The notes under the pieces were generated by a model. That model was not told where the DNA came from and did no database searches. It worked only from the letters and a program-made list of their open reading frames with translations. Both the position numbers and the translations under genes were made by a program. Source: Myxococcales bacterium (GTDB lineage: Bacteria; Myxococcota_A; Polyangia; Haliangiales; Haliangiaceae). Taken from it: 64,000 nt of DNA. The stretch spans positions 1 through 64,000 of the forward strand of contig JADJJK010000025.1 in NCBI GenBank assembly GCA_016706545.1, written 5' to 3'. Shown piece by piece: positions 50,518-59,820 of this stretch (position 1 is the first letter of the stretch; every line of letters begins with the position of its first letter).

Positions 50518-51957
50518 ATGACTCGAACGCACCGTACACGCTTGCCCTCAACTACTATTGCGCATAGTAACAGCGCGCTCGCGGCGGCTATTTCGCTGCT
50601 CGTCGGCGCATGCGCTCACGCAGCTCCGACGAGGAGTGCCCTCGACGCACGCGAGGCGCCCCCACCACATCTCCGCGGTCCTGCTGATGGTGGCGCGGAC
50701 CTTGGTCACGCCGAGCACAGCGATCCCGTGCCCGACCCGTCCGCTGGGGGCGAGGTCTCGCTTGGCGGCATGCTGGCGTTCGCCGATCAAAATTCGCCCA
50801 TTCTCTCCGTCGCCCGAAGCACCCGCTCGCGTGCGGAAGCTGCCCGCGTCGCAGCTTCGATCCTGTTGCCCACGAATCCGGAGGTGTCGGTCGCGGCTGG
50901 ACCCCGCTTCGGCATTGCTGGAACGGGCGTCGACGTCGACGTGACGCTGATGCAGCAGATCCAGATCGGTGGCGAGCGGGGCCTTCGCATCGATGCAGCC
51001 GATCGCCTTCGGGACCTCACCGACGCCGAGATCGAACAGATCCGCTGGGCCGTGCACTGCGACGTCCACGCTGCCTTCCATCGCTCCCTCGTCGAACAAG
51101 AGCGCATGCGCCTCGCCGAGCGGGTGGTGATCTTTCAGCAAGAGGTGCTGCGCGTCGTCGAACGCCAGATCTCGGCGGGCGAGGCCGCTCCTCTCGCGCT
51201 GCGACTCGCGCAAGCCGAGGTGGCGCAGGCGCAGCAGGTGTCGGTCGCCGCGCAGCAGGCCTTCCTCGCATCGCGCATCCGCCTCGCCCAGCTTTCCGGC
51301 TGGCCCGTCACAACGCCGCCGATGCCGGCCGGTGCCGTCGACAGCCCGCGCGATCCACCGCCGCTCGATCGCCTGCTCGCCGTCGCCCAAGAGCGCCTTC
51401 CAAGCCTACGAGCTGGTGCTGCGCGCATTCGGGAGGCCGACGCCCGTTCGGCGCTCGCCGATCGCGAAGCGTGGCCTCGGCCCTCCGTCGGCGTGCAGTA
51501 CCGACGCGAAGGCAATCCGACGAGTGAGGGCGCCTACGACATCGTGATGGGTGTCATCTCGATTCCCATCCCAAGCTTCCAACTGAACCAAGGAGAGCGC
51601 GCACGAGCCCGCGCGGATGTGACGGTCGCGGAGGCGGAACTGGACGCATCGCGACGCTTGCTCGAGGGGCAAATCGCTGAGGCACGAAGCGAAGTTGTCG
51701 CGGCCGCCGCCCGCACGCGCGCCTATGGCACGGAGATTCTCCCGCGCTTCGAGGAGAACCTCACGCTGCTGCGCCGCTCGTTCGAGCTTGGCGAGATCGA
51801 CATCCTCGCGCTCTCCACCGGGCGCGAACGCTTCCTGCGCATCCAGAGCGACGCACTCGGCGCGCAGCAGGACTACTTCGTCGCGTTGGCCGGACTCGAG
51901 CGGGTCGTCGGCGTCGACCTTTGGCGCGATGACCACCACGAGGAGAGCACCCCATGA
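50518..51957 (+). CDS. CzcC-like outer-membrane efflux protein (TolC family)
   Basis: From ATG 50518 the product is 479 residues with a signal peptide ending at LLVGAC, a lipobox-like site. The mature part has the two repeated helical hairpins of TolC-type channels (RSRAEAARVAASILLPTNPE, LVEQERMRLAERVVIFQQEV, PSFQLNQGERARARADVTVA, LLRRSFELGEIDILAL). It would form the outer-membrane exit duct of the RND pump encoded downstream. The second operator (50553-50569) lies inside the signal-peptide coding region. The stop overlaps czcB by ATGA. Confidence 0.9.
   Translation: MTRTHRTRLPSTTIAHSNSALAAAISLLVGACAHAAPTRSALDAREAPPPHLRGPADGGADLGHAEHSDPVPDPSAGGEVSLGGMLAFADQNSPILSVARSTRSRAEAARVAASILLPTNPEVSVAAGPRFGIAGTGVDVDVTLMQQIQIGGERGLRIDAADRLRDLTDAEIEQIRWAVHCDVHAAFHRSLVEQERMRLAERVVIFQQEVLRVVERQISAGEAAPLALRLAQAEVAQAQQVSVAAQQAFLASRIRLAQLSGWPVTTPPMPAGAVDSPRDPPPLDRLLAVAQERLPSLRAGAARIREADARSALADREAWPRPSVGVQYRREGNPTSEGAYDIVMGVISIPIPSFQLNQGERARARADVTVAEAELDASRRLLEGQIAEARSEVVAAAARTRAYGTEILPRFEENLTLLRRSFELGEIDILALSTGRERFLRIQSDALGAQQDYFVALAGLERVVGVDLWRDDHHEESTP
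50553..50569. promoter_or_regulatory. Operator 2, inside the czcC signal-peptide region
   Basis: TACTATTGCGCATAGTA is a 17-bp palindrome with TACTAT/ATAGTA arms and the same spacing and internal GCG as operator 1. No good -35 box precedes it, so it may act as a roadblock or support a minor internal promoter. Confidence 0.7.
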
Positions 51958-53120
51958 ACCGCATGCTTCTAGCTTCCTTCCTAATCGCCCTGCTGACCTC
52001 GGCCTGCAACAAGAGCGGTGGCAATGATGGGCACGTCGAGGAAGGCGGGCACGCCGAAGAGGCCGGCCATCGCGAAGGCGAGCATGAGAACGAGGTGCAT
52101 CTCTCGGCCGAGGCGCTCGAGCGTGCCGGAATCCGTCTCGCCGCCGCGGAGCGTCGCGCGCTGACGGGTGGCGTCGCCATCCCGGCAGAGGTCCAGTTCG
52201 AGCCGAGCAGCACGGCACATGTCGGTCCGCTCGTGCCCGGACGCATCACGCGCGTCTCCGTCGCGCTCGGCGACACCGTGCGACGCGGACAGCTCCTCGG
52301 CGTGGTCGCATCGAGTGACGTGTCGACGGCGCGCGCTCGACTCGACCAGGCTCGCGCACGACTGACTGCAGCCGAGTCCACGCTCCGTCGTCAGCAGCAG
52401 CTCTCGACGGAGGGGATCGGCGCGCAGCGGTCGCTCATCGATGCGGAGGCTCAGGTCGGCGAGCTGCGCGCCGAGGTCGAAGGACTGCGGCGCCAGCTCT
52501 CCGTGTTCGGCTCCGGGAGCGCGGGTGAGCTCGCACTGACCGCCCCCATCGACGGTGTGGTGGTCGCGGTTCACGGAACACTCGGGGAGACCGCGACGCC
52601 CGACCAACCCGTGTTCATCGTAACTGACCCGACGAAGGTCTGGGTGCGCGGCAACGTCCCGGAGCTCGAGCTGGCTCGCGTCCAAGCGGGCTCGGCCGCC
52701 GTCGTCCGCCTCCATGCGTTTCCCGACGTCTCGATGCCGGGCACGATCACCTACGTCGCGCCCGCGCTCGACGAGCGCACGCGCTCGCTGCCTGTTCGCG
52801 TGACGCTCCAGGCGCCGGACGCTCGCCTCCGCAGCGGCCTATTCGGGAGCATCGAACTGGTCGGCGGAAGCGCGGACGAGCGCGTACTCGTCGTCCCGGC
52901 GGACGCGGTTGCGACCCTCGATGGCCAGACGGTCGTGTTCGTACCCGCCGACGAGCCGAACAGCTTTCGGCCTCAGCCCGTCGCGCTTGGCCGTCGCGCA
53001 GGTGGCTTCTTCGAGGTCCGCTCGGGGCTCGAAGAAGGTGCACGTCTATGCGTGAGCGGCGCGTTCACACTGAAGAGCGCTCTACGCAGCGGCGAGCTCT
53101 CCGAAGGCCACGAGCACTGA
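51954..53120 (+). CDS. CzcB-like periplasmic adaptor (membrane fusion) lipoprotein
   Basis: A 388-residue lipoprotein (signal to LLTSAC). Just after the anchor is a His/Glu-rich segment (GHVEEGGHAEEAGHREGEHE), a likely metal-collecting tail. Then come the barrel-sandwich domain (HVGPLVPGRITRVSVALGD), an alpha-hairpin (LDQARARLTAAESTLRRQQQ), the lipoyl-like return strand (LTAPIDGVVVAVHGTLGE) and the beta-barrel domain. It bridges CzcA and CzcC. ATGA overlap with czcC. Confidence 0.92.
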   Translation: MNRMLLASFLIALLTSACNKSGGNDGHVEEGGHAEEAGHREGEHENEVHLSAEALERAGIRLAAAERRALTGGVAIPAEVQFEPSSTAHVGPLVPGRITRVSVALGDTVRRGQLLGVVASSDVSTARARLDQARARLTAAESTLRRQQQLSTEGIGAQRSLIDAEAQVGELRAEVEGLRRQLSVFGSGSAGELALTAPIDGVVVAVHGTLGETATPDQPVFIVTDPTKVWVRGNVPELELARVQAGSAAVVRLHAFPDVSMPGTITYVAPALDERTRSLPVRVTLQAPDARLRSGLFGSIELVGGSADERVLVVPADAVATLDGQTVVFVPADEPNSFRPQPVALGRRAGGFFEVRSGLEEGARLCVSGAFTLKSALRSGELSEGHEH

Positions 53121-53130
53121 GGGACTCGCC

Positions 53131-56100
53131 ATGAAGAAGCTTCTCGAACTTTGCCTAAAGTGGCGCCTCCTCGTCTTCGCCTTCGTCGTCATCGTCGCGG
53201 CGGTGGGCGTACGCAGCGCGCAGCAACTGCCCATCGACGCAGTCCCCGACATCACCAACGTCCAGGTGCAGGTGCTGACGAATGTGCCGGCGCTCGGTCC
53301 GGTCGACGTCGAGCGCACCATCACGTTCCCGGTCGAGGCTTCGATGAGCGGTCTCCCCGGTGTCGAGGAGATCCGCAGCGTGTCGCGCTTCGGGCTCTCG
53401 GCGGTGACGATCGTCTTCGAGGAGGGCACCGATCTCCTTCGCGCGCGGCAGCTCATCTCCGAGCGGCTCGTTCAGGCGCGCGAGCGTCTTCCCGCTGGTG
53501 CTTCGCCAGAGCTCGGCCCGCTCAGCTCGGGCCTCGGAGAGATCTTCCAGTTCGAGGTGCGCGCCGACAACATGTGCCCCGCTGGACAGCCCGACACTGA
53601 GCAGTGCTATTCGCCGATGGAGCTGCGCTCTGTGCTCGACTGGTTCGTGGCCTACGAGCTGCGCTCCGTGCCCGGGGTCGTTGAGGTCAACTCGTTCGGC
53701 GGCGAGCTGAAGACCTACGAGGTCGAGGTTCTGCCGGACCGGCTTCGCGCGCTGAACGTCTCGCTCAATGACCTCTTCGAGGCGATCGAACGCAACAACG
53801 CTACGGCGGGCGGCGGCTACCTCGTTCGCTCCGGCGAGCAGCTCCTCGTGCGGGGCGAGGGTCGCATCCAGAGCCTCGACGAGATCGGCGACGTGCTGAT
53901 CGAGACGCGCGAGGACGGCGTGCCCGTGCGCGTGCGCGATGTCGCTCGTGTTCACCTGGCGCCGCTCATTCGCCAGGGCGCGGTCACGCGCGACGGACGT
54001 GGCGAGGTGGTGACCGGCATCGTGATGATGCTCGTCGGAGCCAACGGCCGCGAGGTGGTCGAGAGCGTCAAGGCGAAGATCACGCAGATCTCTCCTTCAC
54101 TGCCTCCCGGAGTGCGCATCGACGTCTTCTACGACCGCTCTGACCTCGTGAACCGGACCATCCACACGGTCGGAAAAAACCTCGCGGAAGGCGCGCTCTT
54201 CGTCATCGCGGTGCTGTTCCTGCTGCTCGGCAGTGTTCGTGGCGGACTCATCGTCGCAGCCGCGATCCCTTTCGCGATGCTGGTGGCGTTCACCGCCATG
54301 AAGGCTCTCGGGCTCTCGGGCAACCTCATGAGCCTCGGAGCCATCGACTTCGGCATCGTCGTTGACGGCTCCATCATCGTCGTAGAGAACGCCGTCGTTC
54401 ACTTGGCGGCCGCAGCACGCGGGCAGAAGCGCCCGATGACGTACAACGAGGCGGCCGACGTGGTGCTCAACTCCACGCTCGACGTGCGCAAGGCCGCGCT
54501 CTTCGGCGAGGCGATCATCGTCATCGTCTACATCCCGATCCTCACCCTCGCGGGCATCGAGGGGAAGATGTTCAAGCCGATGGCCATCACGGTGCTGTTC
54601 GCGCTGCTCGGTGCGTTCGTCGCCTCGCTGACCTTCGTGCCGGTGCTGGTGGCCACGTTTCTTCGTCAGCACACCGAGGAGAAGGAGCCCTTCATCGTGC
54701 GCCTGCTCCACCGCGTGTATCCGCGTCTGCTGGCTCCGCTCATGAAGGCCCCGAAGAAGGTCATCGCAGTATCGCTCGTCCTGCTGGTCGCGAGCGGCGT
54801 GGTGGCCTCGCGCATGGGGGCCGAGTTCGTCCCGCGTCTCGATGAGGGCGCCATCGCCATTCAGATTCTGAGGCTGCCCAGCGTTTCCCTCGAGGAGAGC
54901 GTGCAGGGCTCGACGCGCTTCGAGCGGGTCATCCGTGAGTTCCCGGAGGTCGTGACCGTAGTCTCGAAGACGGGCCGAGCCGAAATCGCGACCGACCCGA
55001 TGGGCGTGGAGTTGTCGGACTGTATCGTCATCTTGAAGCCTCAGGATGAGTGGACCACCGCTCACACGCGCGAGGAGCTGATTCAGCGAATGTCCGCGCG
55101 CTTCGCCGAGGCGCTGCCCGGGCTCGGCTTCTCCTTCTCGCAGCCCATCGAGCTGCGCATGGCCGAGCTGATCAGCGGCACGCGCTCGGACGTGGCGATC
55201 ACGATCTACGGCGACGACCTCGCGACGCTCGAGCGGCTGAGCTTGCAGGTGCAAGGCGTCGTCCGCGCCATCCCGGGCGCGTCCGATGTGCGGGGAGAGC
55301 AACTCGCCGGGCTCCCGACGCTTGAGGTGACGGTCGATAGGGCTGCAGCGTCGCGTTACGGGATCTCGGTGCGCGACGCACTCGACGCCATCGAGGCGCT
55401 CGGCGGTCGCAACGTCGGCGAGGTCTACGAAGGCGAGCGTCGCTTCCGCCTCCAGGTGCGCGTGCCGTCGGGCCTGCGCGACGACATCGACCAGGTGCGG
55501 AACCTCCCGGTGAGCGGCCAGAGCGGTCCGCTGGTGCCGCTGGGCCAGATCGCGAGCATCCAGGTCGTGGACTCGCCGGCGAGTGTGAGCCGCGAGGCGG
55601 TCCGTCGCCGCACGAACGTCGAAGCCAACGTGCGCGGCCGTGACCTCGCCTCGTTTGTGAGCGAGGCGCAGACGCGCGTACGTGACCAGGTGCAGATGCC
55701 GCCTGGCTACGTCGTGCAATGGGGTGGTCAGTTCGAGAACCTCAGCGCCGCGTCGGAGCGGCTCGCGGTTGCCGTGCCCGTCGCGCTGGGCCTCATCTTC
55801 ATCCTGCTCTACATGGCGTTCGGACAGCTCAAACCGGCGTTGCTCATCTACCTCAACGTGCCGTTCGCCGCGGTGGGCGGCGTGTTCCTGCTGGCTGTGC
55901 GGGGCATGCCGTTCTCCATCAGCGCGGCGATTGGGTTCATCGCGCTTTTCGGCATCGCGGTCCTCAACGGCGTCGTGCTCCTCACGACCGTCAAAAAGCT
56001 ACGGGAGCAAGGAATGTCCCCGCTCGAAGCGGCGCGCGAGGGCGCCGAGTCTCGGCTGCGCGCCGTCGTGATGACTGCGACCGTCGCGGCGCTCGGCTTC

Positions 56101-56325
56101 ATCCCCATGGCGCTCTCGTCCAGCGCGGGCGCTGAGGTGCAGCGGCCGCTCGCCACCGTGGTGATCGGCGGCCTCGTCAGCGCGACCTTCTTGACCCTGT
56201 TCGTCCTGCCCACCGTCTACGCCTTCGTTTACCGCAAGGAGGAGCCCGCGCCGCCGAGCGATGGCGGTCAAGAGCCGGCCGCAGACATCGGCGGCGATGC
56301 TGCAGAGCCCCAGGGGGCAGCGTGA
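53131..56325 (+). CDS. CzcA-like heavy-metal RND transporter
   Basis: A 1064-residue inner-membrane pump of the HME-RND type. The first helix is VVIVAAVGVRSAQQLPIDAV, with the DAVPDITNVQVQV loop that is typical of the family. The fourth helix carries DFGIVVDGSIIVVENAVV (Asp406 and Asp412), the proton-relay signature of divalent-metal (Co/Zn/Cd/Ni) HME pumps. Twelve helices and two large periplasmic loops are visible. It exports metal from the periplasm or cytoplasm with CzcB and CzcC. The stop overlaps the P-type ATPase start by GTGA. The length is normal. Confidence 0.95.
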   Translation: MKKLLELCLKWRLLVFAFVVIVAAVGVRSAQQLPIDAVPDITNVQVQVLTNVPALGPVDVERTITFPVEASMSGLPGVEEIRSVSRFGLSAVTIVFEEGTDLLRARQLISERLVQARERLPAGASPELGPLSSGLGEIFQFEVRADNMCPAGQPDTEQCYSPMELRSVLDWFVAYELRSVPGVVEVNSFGGELKTYEVEVLPDRLRALNVSLNDLFEAIERNNATAGGGYLVRSGEQLLVRGEGRIQSLDEIGDVLIETREDGVPVRVRDVARVHLAPLIRQGAVTRDGRGEVVTGIVMMLVGANGREVVESVKAKITQISPSLPPGVRIDVFYDRSDLVNRTIHTVGKNLAEGALFVIAVLFLLLGSVRGGLIVAAAIPFAMLVAFTAMKALGLSGNLMSLGAIDFGIVVDGSIIVVENAVVHLAAAARGQKRPMTYNEAADVVLNSTLDVRKAALFGEAIIVIVYIPILTLAGIEGKMFKPMAITVLFALLGAFVASLTFVPVLVATFLRQHTEEKEPFIVRLLHRVYPRLLAPLMKAPKKVIAVSLVLLVASGVVASRMGAEFVPRLDEGAIAIQILRLPSVSLEESVQGSTRFERVIREFPEVVTVVSKTGRAEIATDPMGVELSDCIVILKPQDEWTTAHTREELIQRMSARFAEALPGLGFSFSQPIELRMAELISGTRSDVAITIYGDDLATLERLSLQVQGVVRAIPGASDVRGEQLAGLPTLEVTVDRAAASRYGISVRDALDAIEALGGRNVGEVYEGERRFRLQVRVPSGLRDDIDQVRNLPVSGQSGPLVPLGQIASIQVVDSPASVSREAVRRRTNVEANVRGRDLASFVSEAQTRVRDQVQMPPGYVVQWGGQFENLSAASERLAVAVPVALGLIFILLYMAFGQLKPALLIYLNVPFAAVGGVFLLAVRGMPFSISAAIGFIALFGIAVLNGVVLLTTVKKLREQGMSPLEAAREGAESRLRAVVMTATVAALGFIPMALSSSAGAEVQRPLATVVIGGLVSATFLTLFVLPTVYAFVYRKEEPAPPSDGGQEPAADIGGDAAEPQGAA

Positions 56326-58769
56326 AGAAGCACAAGCTCGATCTGGAGCTCGCGCTGCCGAGCGACGCCGTAGCGTGCGATGCGTGCGTCGGGCGGATGG
56401 TCGAGGCTCTTGGAGCAACTCGAGGCATCACGCGGGTGCACGTCGATCGCGAGGACCCGGCGCGCCCGAAGCTGTGCCTTCACTACGAGCCCACCTCGGT
56501 GCGGATTGAAGAGGTGGAGGCGCTCGTCCAGAGCACCGGCGCCGCACTCAAGGGGCGCTACGAGCACCTGTCTGCACCGGCGGTCGGCTTGCGCCACGAA
56601 CGACAAGCCCGACTCGTCGAGGGCGTGTTCGCTCGCCAGCCCGGGGTGCTGCACGCCTCCGTCGCGTTCGGATCCCGTCGCCTCTACGTGGAGTTCGATC
56701 CCACCAAGACGAATCGAGAGGCGCTCCTCGCGGTCGCGTCCAAGGCGGGCATCGTCTCGTTTGTTGAGGCGGCGTCTCCCGCGGTGGCTGCCGTTGAGCA
56801 CGAGGAGCATGAGCATGAGCACGGAGGCCCCTTCGGCGAGCGCTCTGAGCTGGTCTTCAGCCTCGCGTGCGGCGCGCTGACGGGCATCGGTTGGGGCCTC
56901 GAGAGGGCGGGTGTGACCTCGCTCGTCACGACCAGCCTCTTTGTGGTCGCGTACGTCCTCGGGGCCTGGTTCACGGCCAAGGAGGTCGTCGTCGCGCTCC
57001 GTGCGCGCAGGTTCGAGATCGACTTCCTCATGCTGCTCGCCGCGATCGGCGCGGCCATCCTCGGCGAGTGGTTCGAGGGTGCTCTGCTGTTGTTTCTCTT
57101 CACCCTCGGTCACGGCCTCGAAGGCTACGCGATGCGCCGCGCTCGCAACGCCATCGGCGCCCTGGCGAAGCTCGTCCCAGAGACCGCGCTGCGCATCAAC
57201 GACGACGGTCGCGAGGAAGAGGTCGCGGTAGCCGAGCTCGTGGTGGGCGACCGCATCCTGGTGAAGCCCAACACGCGCATCCCGGCAGACGGGTTCGTCA
57301 GCGCAGGTTCGAGCAGCGTGAATCAGGCGCCGATCACTGGAGAGAGCGTCCCAGTCGACAAGCGACCCGTCCCTGAGCCGGACGCTGCGCTCGTCGCCCC
57401 TGAGGCACTGGGCGCGGAACATCGCGTCTTCGCCGGCACCATCAACGGAGCGGCGGCGCTCACCGTCGTCGTCACGAAGACCGCGAGCGAGAGCACCCTC
57501 GCCCGTGTCGTGAAGCTCGTTGCCGAGGCCGAGACGCAGAAGTCGCCGACCCAGCAGTTCACCGACCGCTTCGAGCGCGTGTTCGTCCCTGTCATCATCG
57601 TGTTCGTCGTCGGCCTGCTCTTCGCCTGGGTCGTGGTCGACGAACCCTTCGCGCGGAGCTTCTACCGGGCCATGGCGGTACTGGTGGCCGCGAGTCCGTG
57701 CGCCCTCGCGATTGCGACACCCAGCGCGGTGTTGTCGGGCGTCGCGCGAGCAGCGCGTGGAGGCGTGCTCGTGAAGGGCGGCGCGCACCTCGAATCGCTC
57801 GGGTTGGTCCGTGCGATCGCGTTCGACAAGACCGGGACGCTTACCGAAGGCAAGCCTCGTCTCACCGACGTGATCGCCGTCGACGGCGGGCCCGAGGACG
57901 AGCTGCTCGCGGTCGCGGTCGCCGTCGAGAAGCAGTCGGACCATCCATTGGCGAGCGCGATCGTGGAGGGCGCGGACGCGCGGCGTCCTGGTCTCGCCGC
58001 ACTGGAAGCCTTGGGCGTTGAGGCCGTGATCGGCTACGGAGTTCGCGCGACGGTGGGCGGGGCGGAGGTGGCGATCGGCAAGCCGGGCCTGTTCACGCGG
58101 GACGGGCCGCTGCCGCAGAGCGTGGTCGACGCCGTAAGTAAGCTGCAGGGCGAGGGTCGCACCGTCATGGTGGTCCGCTCGGACAGCCGCTTCCTTGGCG
58201 TTCTTGGCGTGATGGACACCCCTCGTGAGAGCGCGCAGGCAGTGGTCGCGGAGCTACACGCCCTCGGCATCGAGCAGACGATCATGCTGACCGGGGACAA
58301 TCAGCGCGTGGCGGACGCCGTCGCCAAGCACGTCGGTATCCGCGTCGCACGCGGAGACCTGCTGCCGGAGCAAAAGGTCGCTGCCATCGTGGAGCTGGCG
58401 AGTTCGAAGAGCCGGGTGGCGATGGTCGGTGACGGCGTGAACGACGCGCCGGCCATGGCCAACGCCACGGTGGGGATCGCGATGGGCGCGGGTGGGTCCG
58501 ACGTCGCCCTCGAGACCGCCGACGTCGCGCTCATGGCAGACGACCTCCGTGCCTTGCCCTTCGCCGTGGGGCTCAGCCGCGCTGCCCGCAGCATCATCCG
58601 GCAGAACCTCTGGGCCAGCCTCGGCATGGTGGCGTTCCTCATCCCCGCGACCATCTTCGGCTTCGCCAAGATCGGCGTCGCCGTCGCCTTGCACGAGGGC
58701 TCGACCTTGCTCGTCGTCGCGAACGCACTGAGGCTCCTGGCGTACGAGCATCGACGGGGAACGATATGA
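56322..58769 (+). CDS. P1B-4 type heavy-metal ATPase with CxxC and His-rich N-terminus
   Basis: An 815-residue P-type ATPase. The N-terminus has an HMA-like unit with Cys19 and Cys22 (ACDACVGRM), a second HMA-like fold, and a His-rich linker (HEEHEHEHGG at about 160-169). The transmembrane SPC motif (458-460) replaces CPC, and HEGST at about 791 lies in the last helix region; both are hallmarks of the P1B-4 group (Co, Zn, Cd or Fe export). The phosphorylation motif DKTGT is at about 502 and the hinge is GDGVNDAPA. It exports cytoplasmic metal and complements the Czc pump. The stop overlaps the methyltransferase start by ATGA. Confidence 0.93.
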   Translation: MKKHKLDLELALPSDAVACDACVGRMVEALGATRGITRVHVDREDPARPKLCLHYEPTSVRIEEVEALVQSTGAALKGRYEHLSAPAVGLRHERQARLVEGVFARQPGVLHASVAFGSRRLYVEFDPTKTNREALLAVASKAGIVSFVEAASPAVAAVEHEEHEHEHGGPFGERSELVFSLACGALTGIGWGLERAGVTSLVTTSLFVVAYVLGAWFTAKEVVVALRARRFEIDFLMLLAAIGAAILGEWFEGALLLFLFTLGHGLEGYAMRRARNAIGALAKLVPETALRINDDGREEEVAVAELVVGDRILVKPNTRIPADGFVSAGSSSVNQAPITGESVPVDKRPVPEPDAALVAPEALGAEHRVFAGTINGAAALTVVVTKTASESTLARVVKLVAEAETQKSPTQQFTDRFERVFVPVIIVFVVGLLFAWVVVDEPFARSFYRAMAVLVAASPCALAIATPSAVLSGVARAARGGVLVKGGAHLESLGLVRAIAFDKTGTLTEGKPRLTDVIAVDGGPEDELLAVAVAVEKQSDHPLASAIVEGADARRPGLAALEALGVEAVIGYGVRATVGGAEVAIGKPGLFTRDGPLPQSVVDAVSKLQGEGRTVMVVRSDSRFLGVLGVMDTPRESAQAVVAELHALGIEQTIMLTGDNQRVADAVAKHVGIRVARGDLLPEQKVAAIVELASSKSRVAMVGDGVNDAPAMANATVGIAMGAGGSDVALETADVALMADDLRALPFAVGLSRAARSIIRQNLWASLGMVAFLIPATIFGFAKIGVAVALHEGSTLLVVANALRLLAYEHRRGTI

Positions 58770-59383
58770 CCGACGGCGACCGCAGCTACTGGGACAAGCA
58801 CGCGAAGAACTACGACCGCTCGATGTCGCTCCTCGGGCGGCCGATCCCCAGAATGGTCGAGCTGGCCGGGGAGGCGACGCGCGGCCTCGGCCGAGTGCTC
58901 GAGGTTGCGGCTGGCACCGGGCTCGTCACACCCGCGCTCGCCGCCGGCGCCGGGGAGGTCATCGCCACCGACTATTCGGACGCGATGGTCGCTGCGCTCG
59001 AGCAGCGCGTGCGAAACGCCGGGGTGGCGAACGTGCGATGCGAGCAGGCCGACCTCTACGCCCTCCGGTTCGACGCCGGGACGTTCGACGCGGTCGTCGC
59101 GGCGAACGTCCTCCACTTGGTGCCCGACCTGCCCGGGGCACTGGCTGCGCTTCGACGCGTGGTGAAGCCGGGCGGGCGGATCGTCGTACCAACCTTCTGC
59201 CACGACGAGACGGGCCTCTCGTGGGTCGTCTCGCGGGCGCTCGCCGTGACCGGCTTCCCCGGGCACCGGCGCTTCACCGCGAAGTCGTTGCAGCAGGCGG
59301 TCGAAGACGCGGGCGTCCGCGTGACACGGACCGAGACGCTGCCGGGCCTCATCCCGATCGCGTACGTCGAGGGGACGAGTTGA
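58766..59383 (+). CDS. Class I SAM-dependent methyltransferase
   Basis: A 205-residue protein starting YWDKHAKNYDRSM. The SAM-binding glycine loop is VLEVAAGTGLVTPAL at about residue 45; AVVAANVLHLVPDLPGALAA and KPGGRIVVPTF follow, as in UbiE/Methyltransf_11 proteins. It is the last gene of the metal operon and overlaps the ATPase stop. The substrate could be a metal, metalloid or small molecule, or a lipid; the coupling to a metal ATPase favours a role in metal resistance, but this is inference. Confidence 0.85.
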   Translation: MTDGDRSYWDKHAKNYDRSMSLLGRPIPRMVELAGEATRGLGRVLEVAAGTGLVTPALAAGAGEVIATDYSDAMVAALEQRVRNAGVANVRCEQADLYALRFDAGTFDAVVAANVLHLVPDLPGALAALRRVVKPGGRIVVPTFCHDETGLSWVVSRALAVTGFPGHRRFTAKSLQQAVEDAGVRVTRTETLPGLIPIAYVEGTS

Positions 59384-59671
59384 CGTGCAGATGATGCGAC
59401 GCTCGACCAGATGATGCTGGCGCTCGAAAGCGGGAGGGCCGTGCATCGAGAGCGCCCCGGCGATCAACAGGCCCGCCGACCCCCGCGACCACGCCGACGC
59501 TCGAACCTCGCACGCTCTGTTGGCGACGCCGCCGACCTTGGGCCGTTCGTCGCTCCTCGCGAGCCTTCGCCCCAATGCTCAACAGCCCGGCCCATCGAAG
59601 CGGCGCGGAAGCTGCTAACCAACGGGGCCGATCGTTAACCGCCGGGTACGCAGTTAAACGCCTCTCGGCTT

Positions 59672-59697
59672 CTCTCTCCCCACGGGACAGGAGAGAG
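59672..59697. other. Stem-loop
   Basis: CTCTCTCC (59672-59679) and GGAGAGAG (59690-59697) form an eight-pair stem with a ten-base loop. It sits in the gene-free region 180 bases before the terminator. Confidence 0.6.
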
Positions 59698-59820
59698 AGC
59701 GGGAGAGCTGTCCCACGCGGCGCTCATCGCGCTCGCTCGGCGCTCTCTGCGAGCACTCGCGAGAGCACCGTCGCAGCACGCGCAGCGCGCGAAACGCTCG
59801 GACTTCCGGGGAGAAACGGC

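Noticed and set aside
54097..55719. Long minus-strand open frame inside czcA
   Set aside because: Antisense to a perfectly conserved RND transporter.
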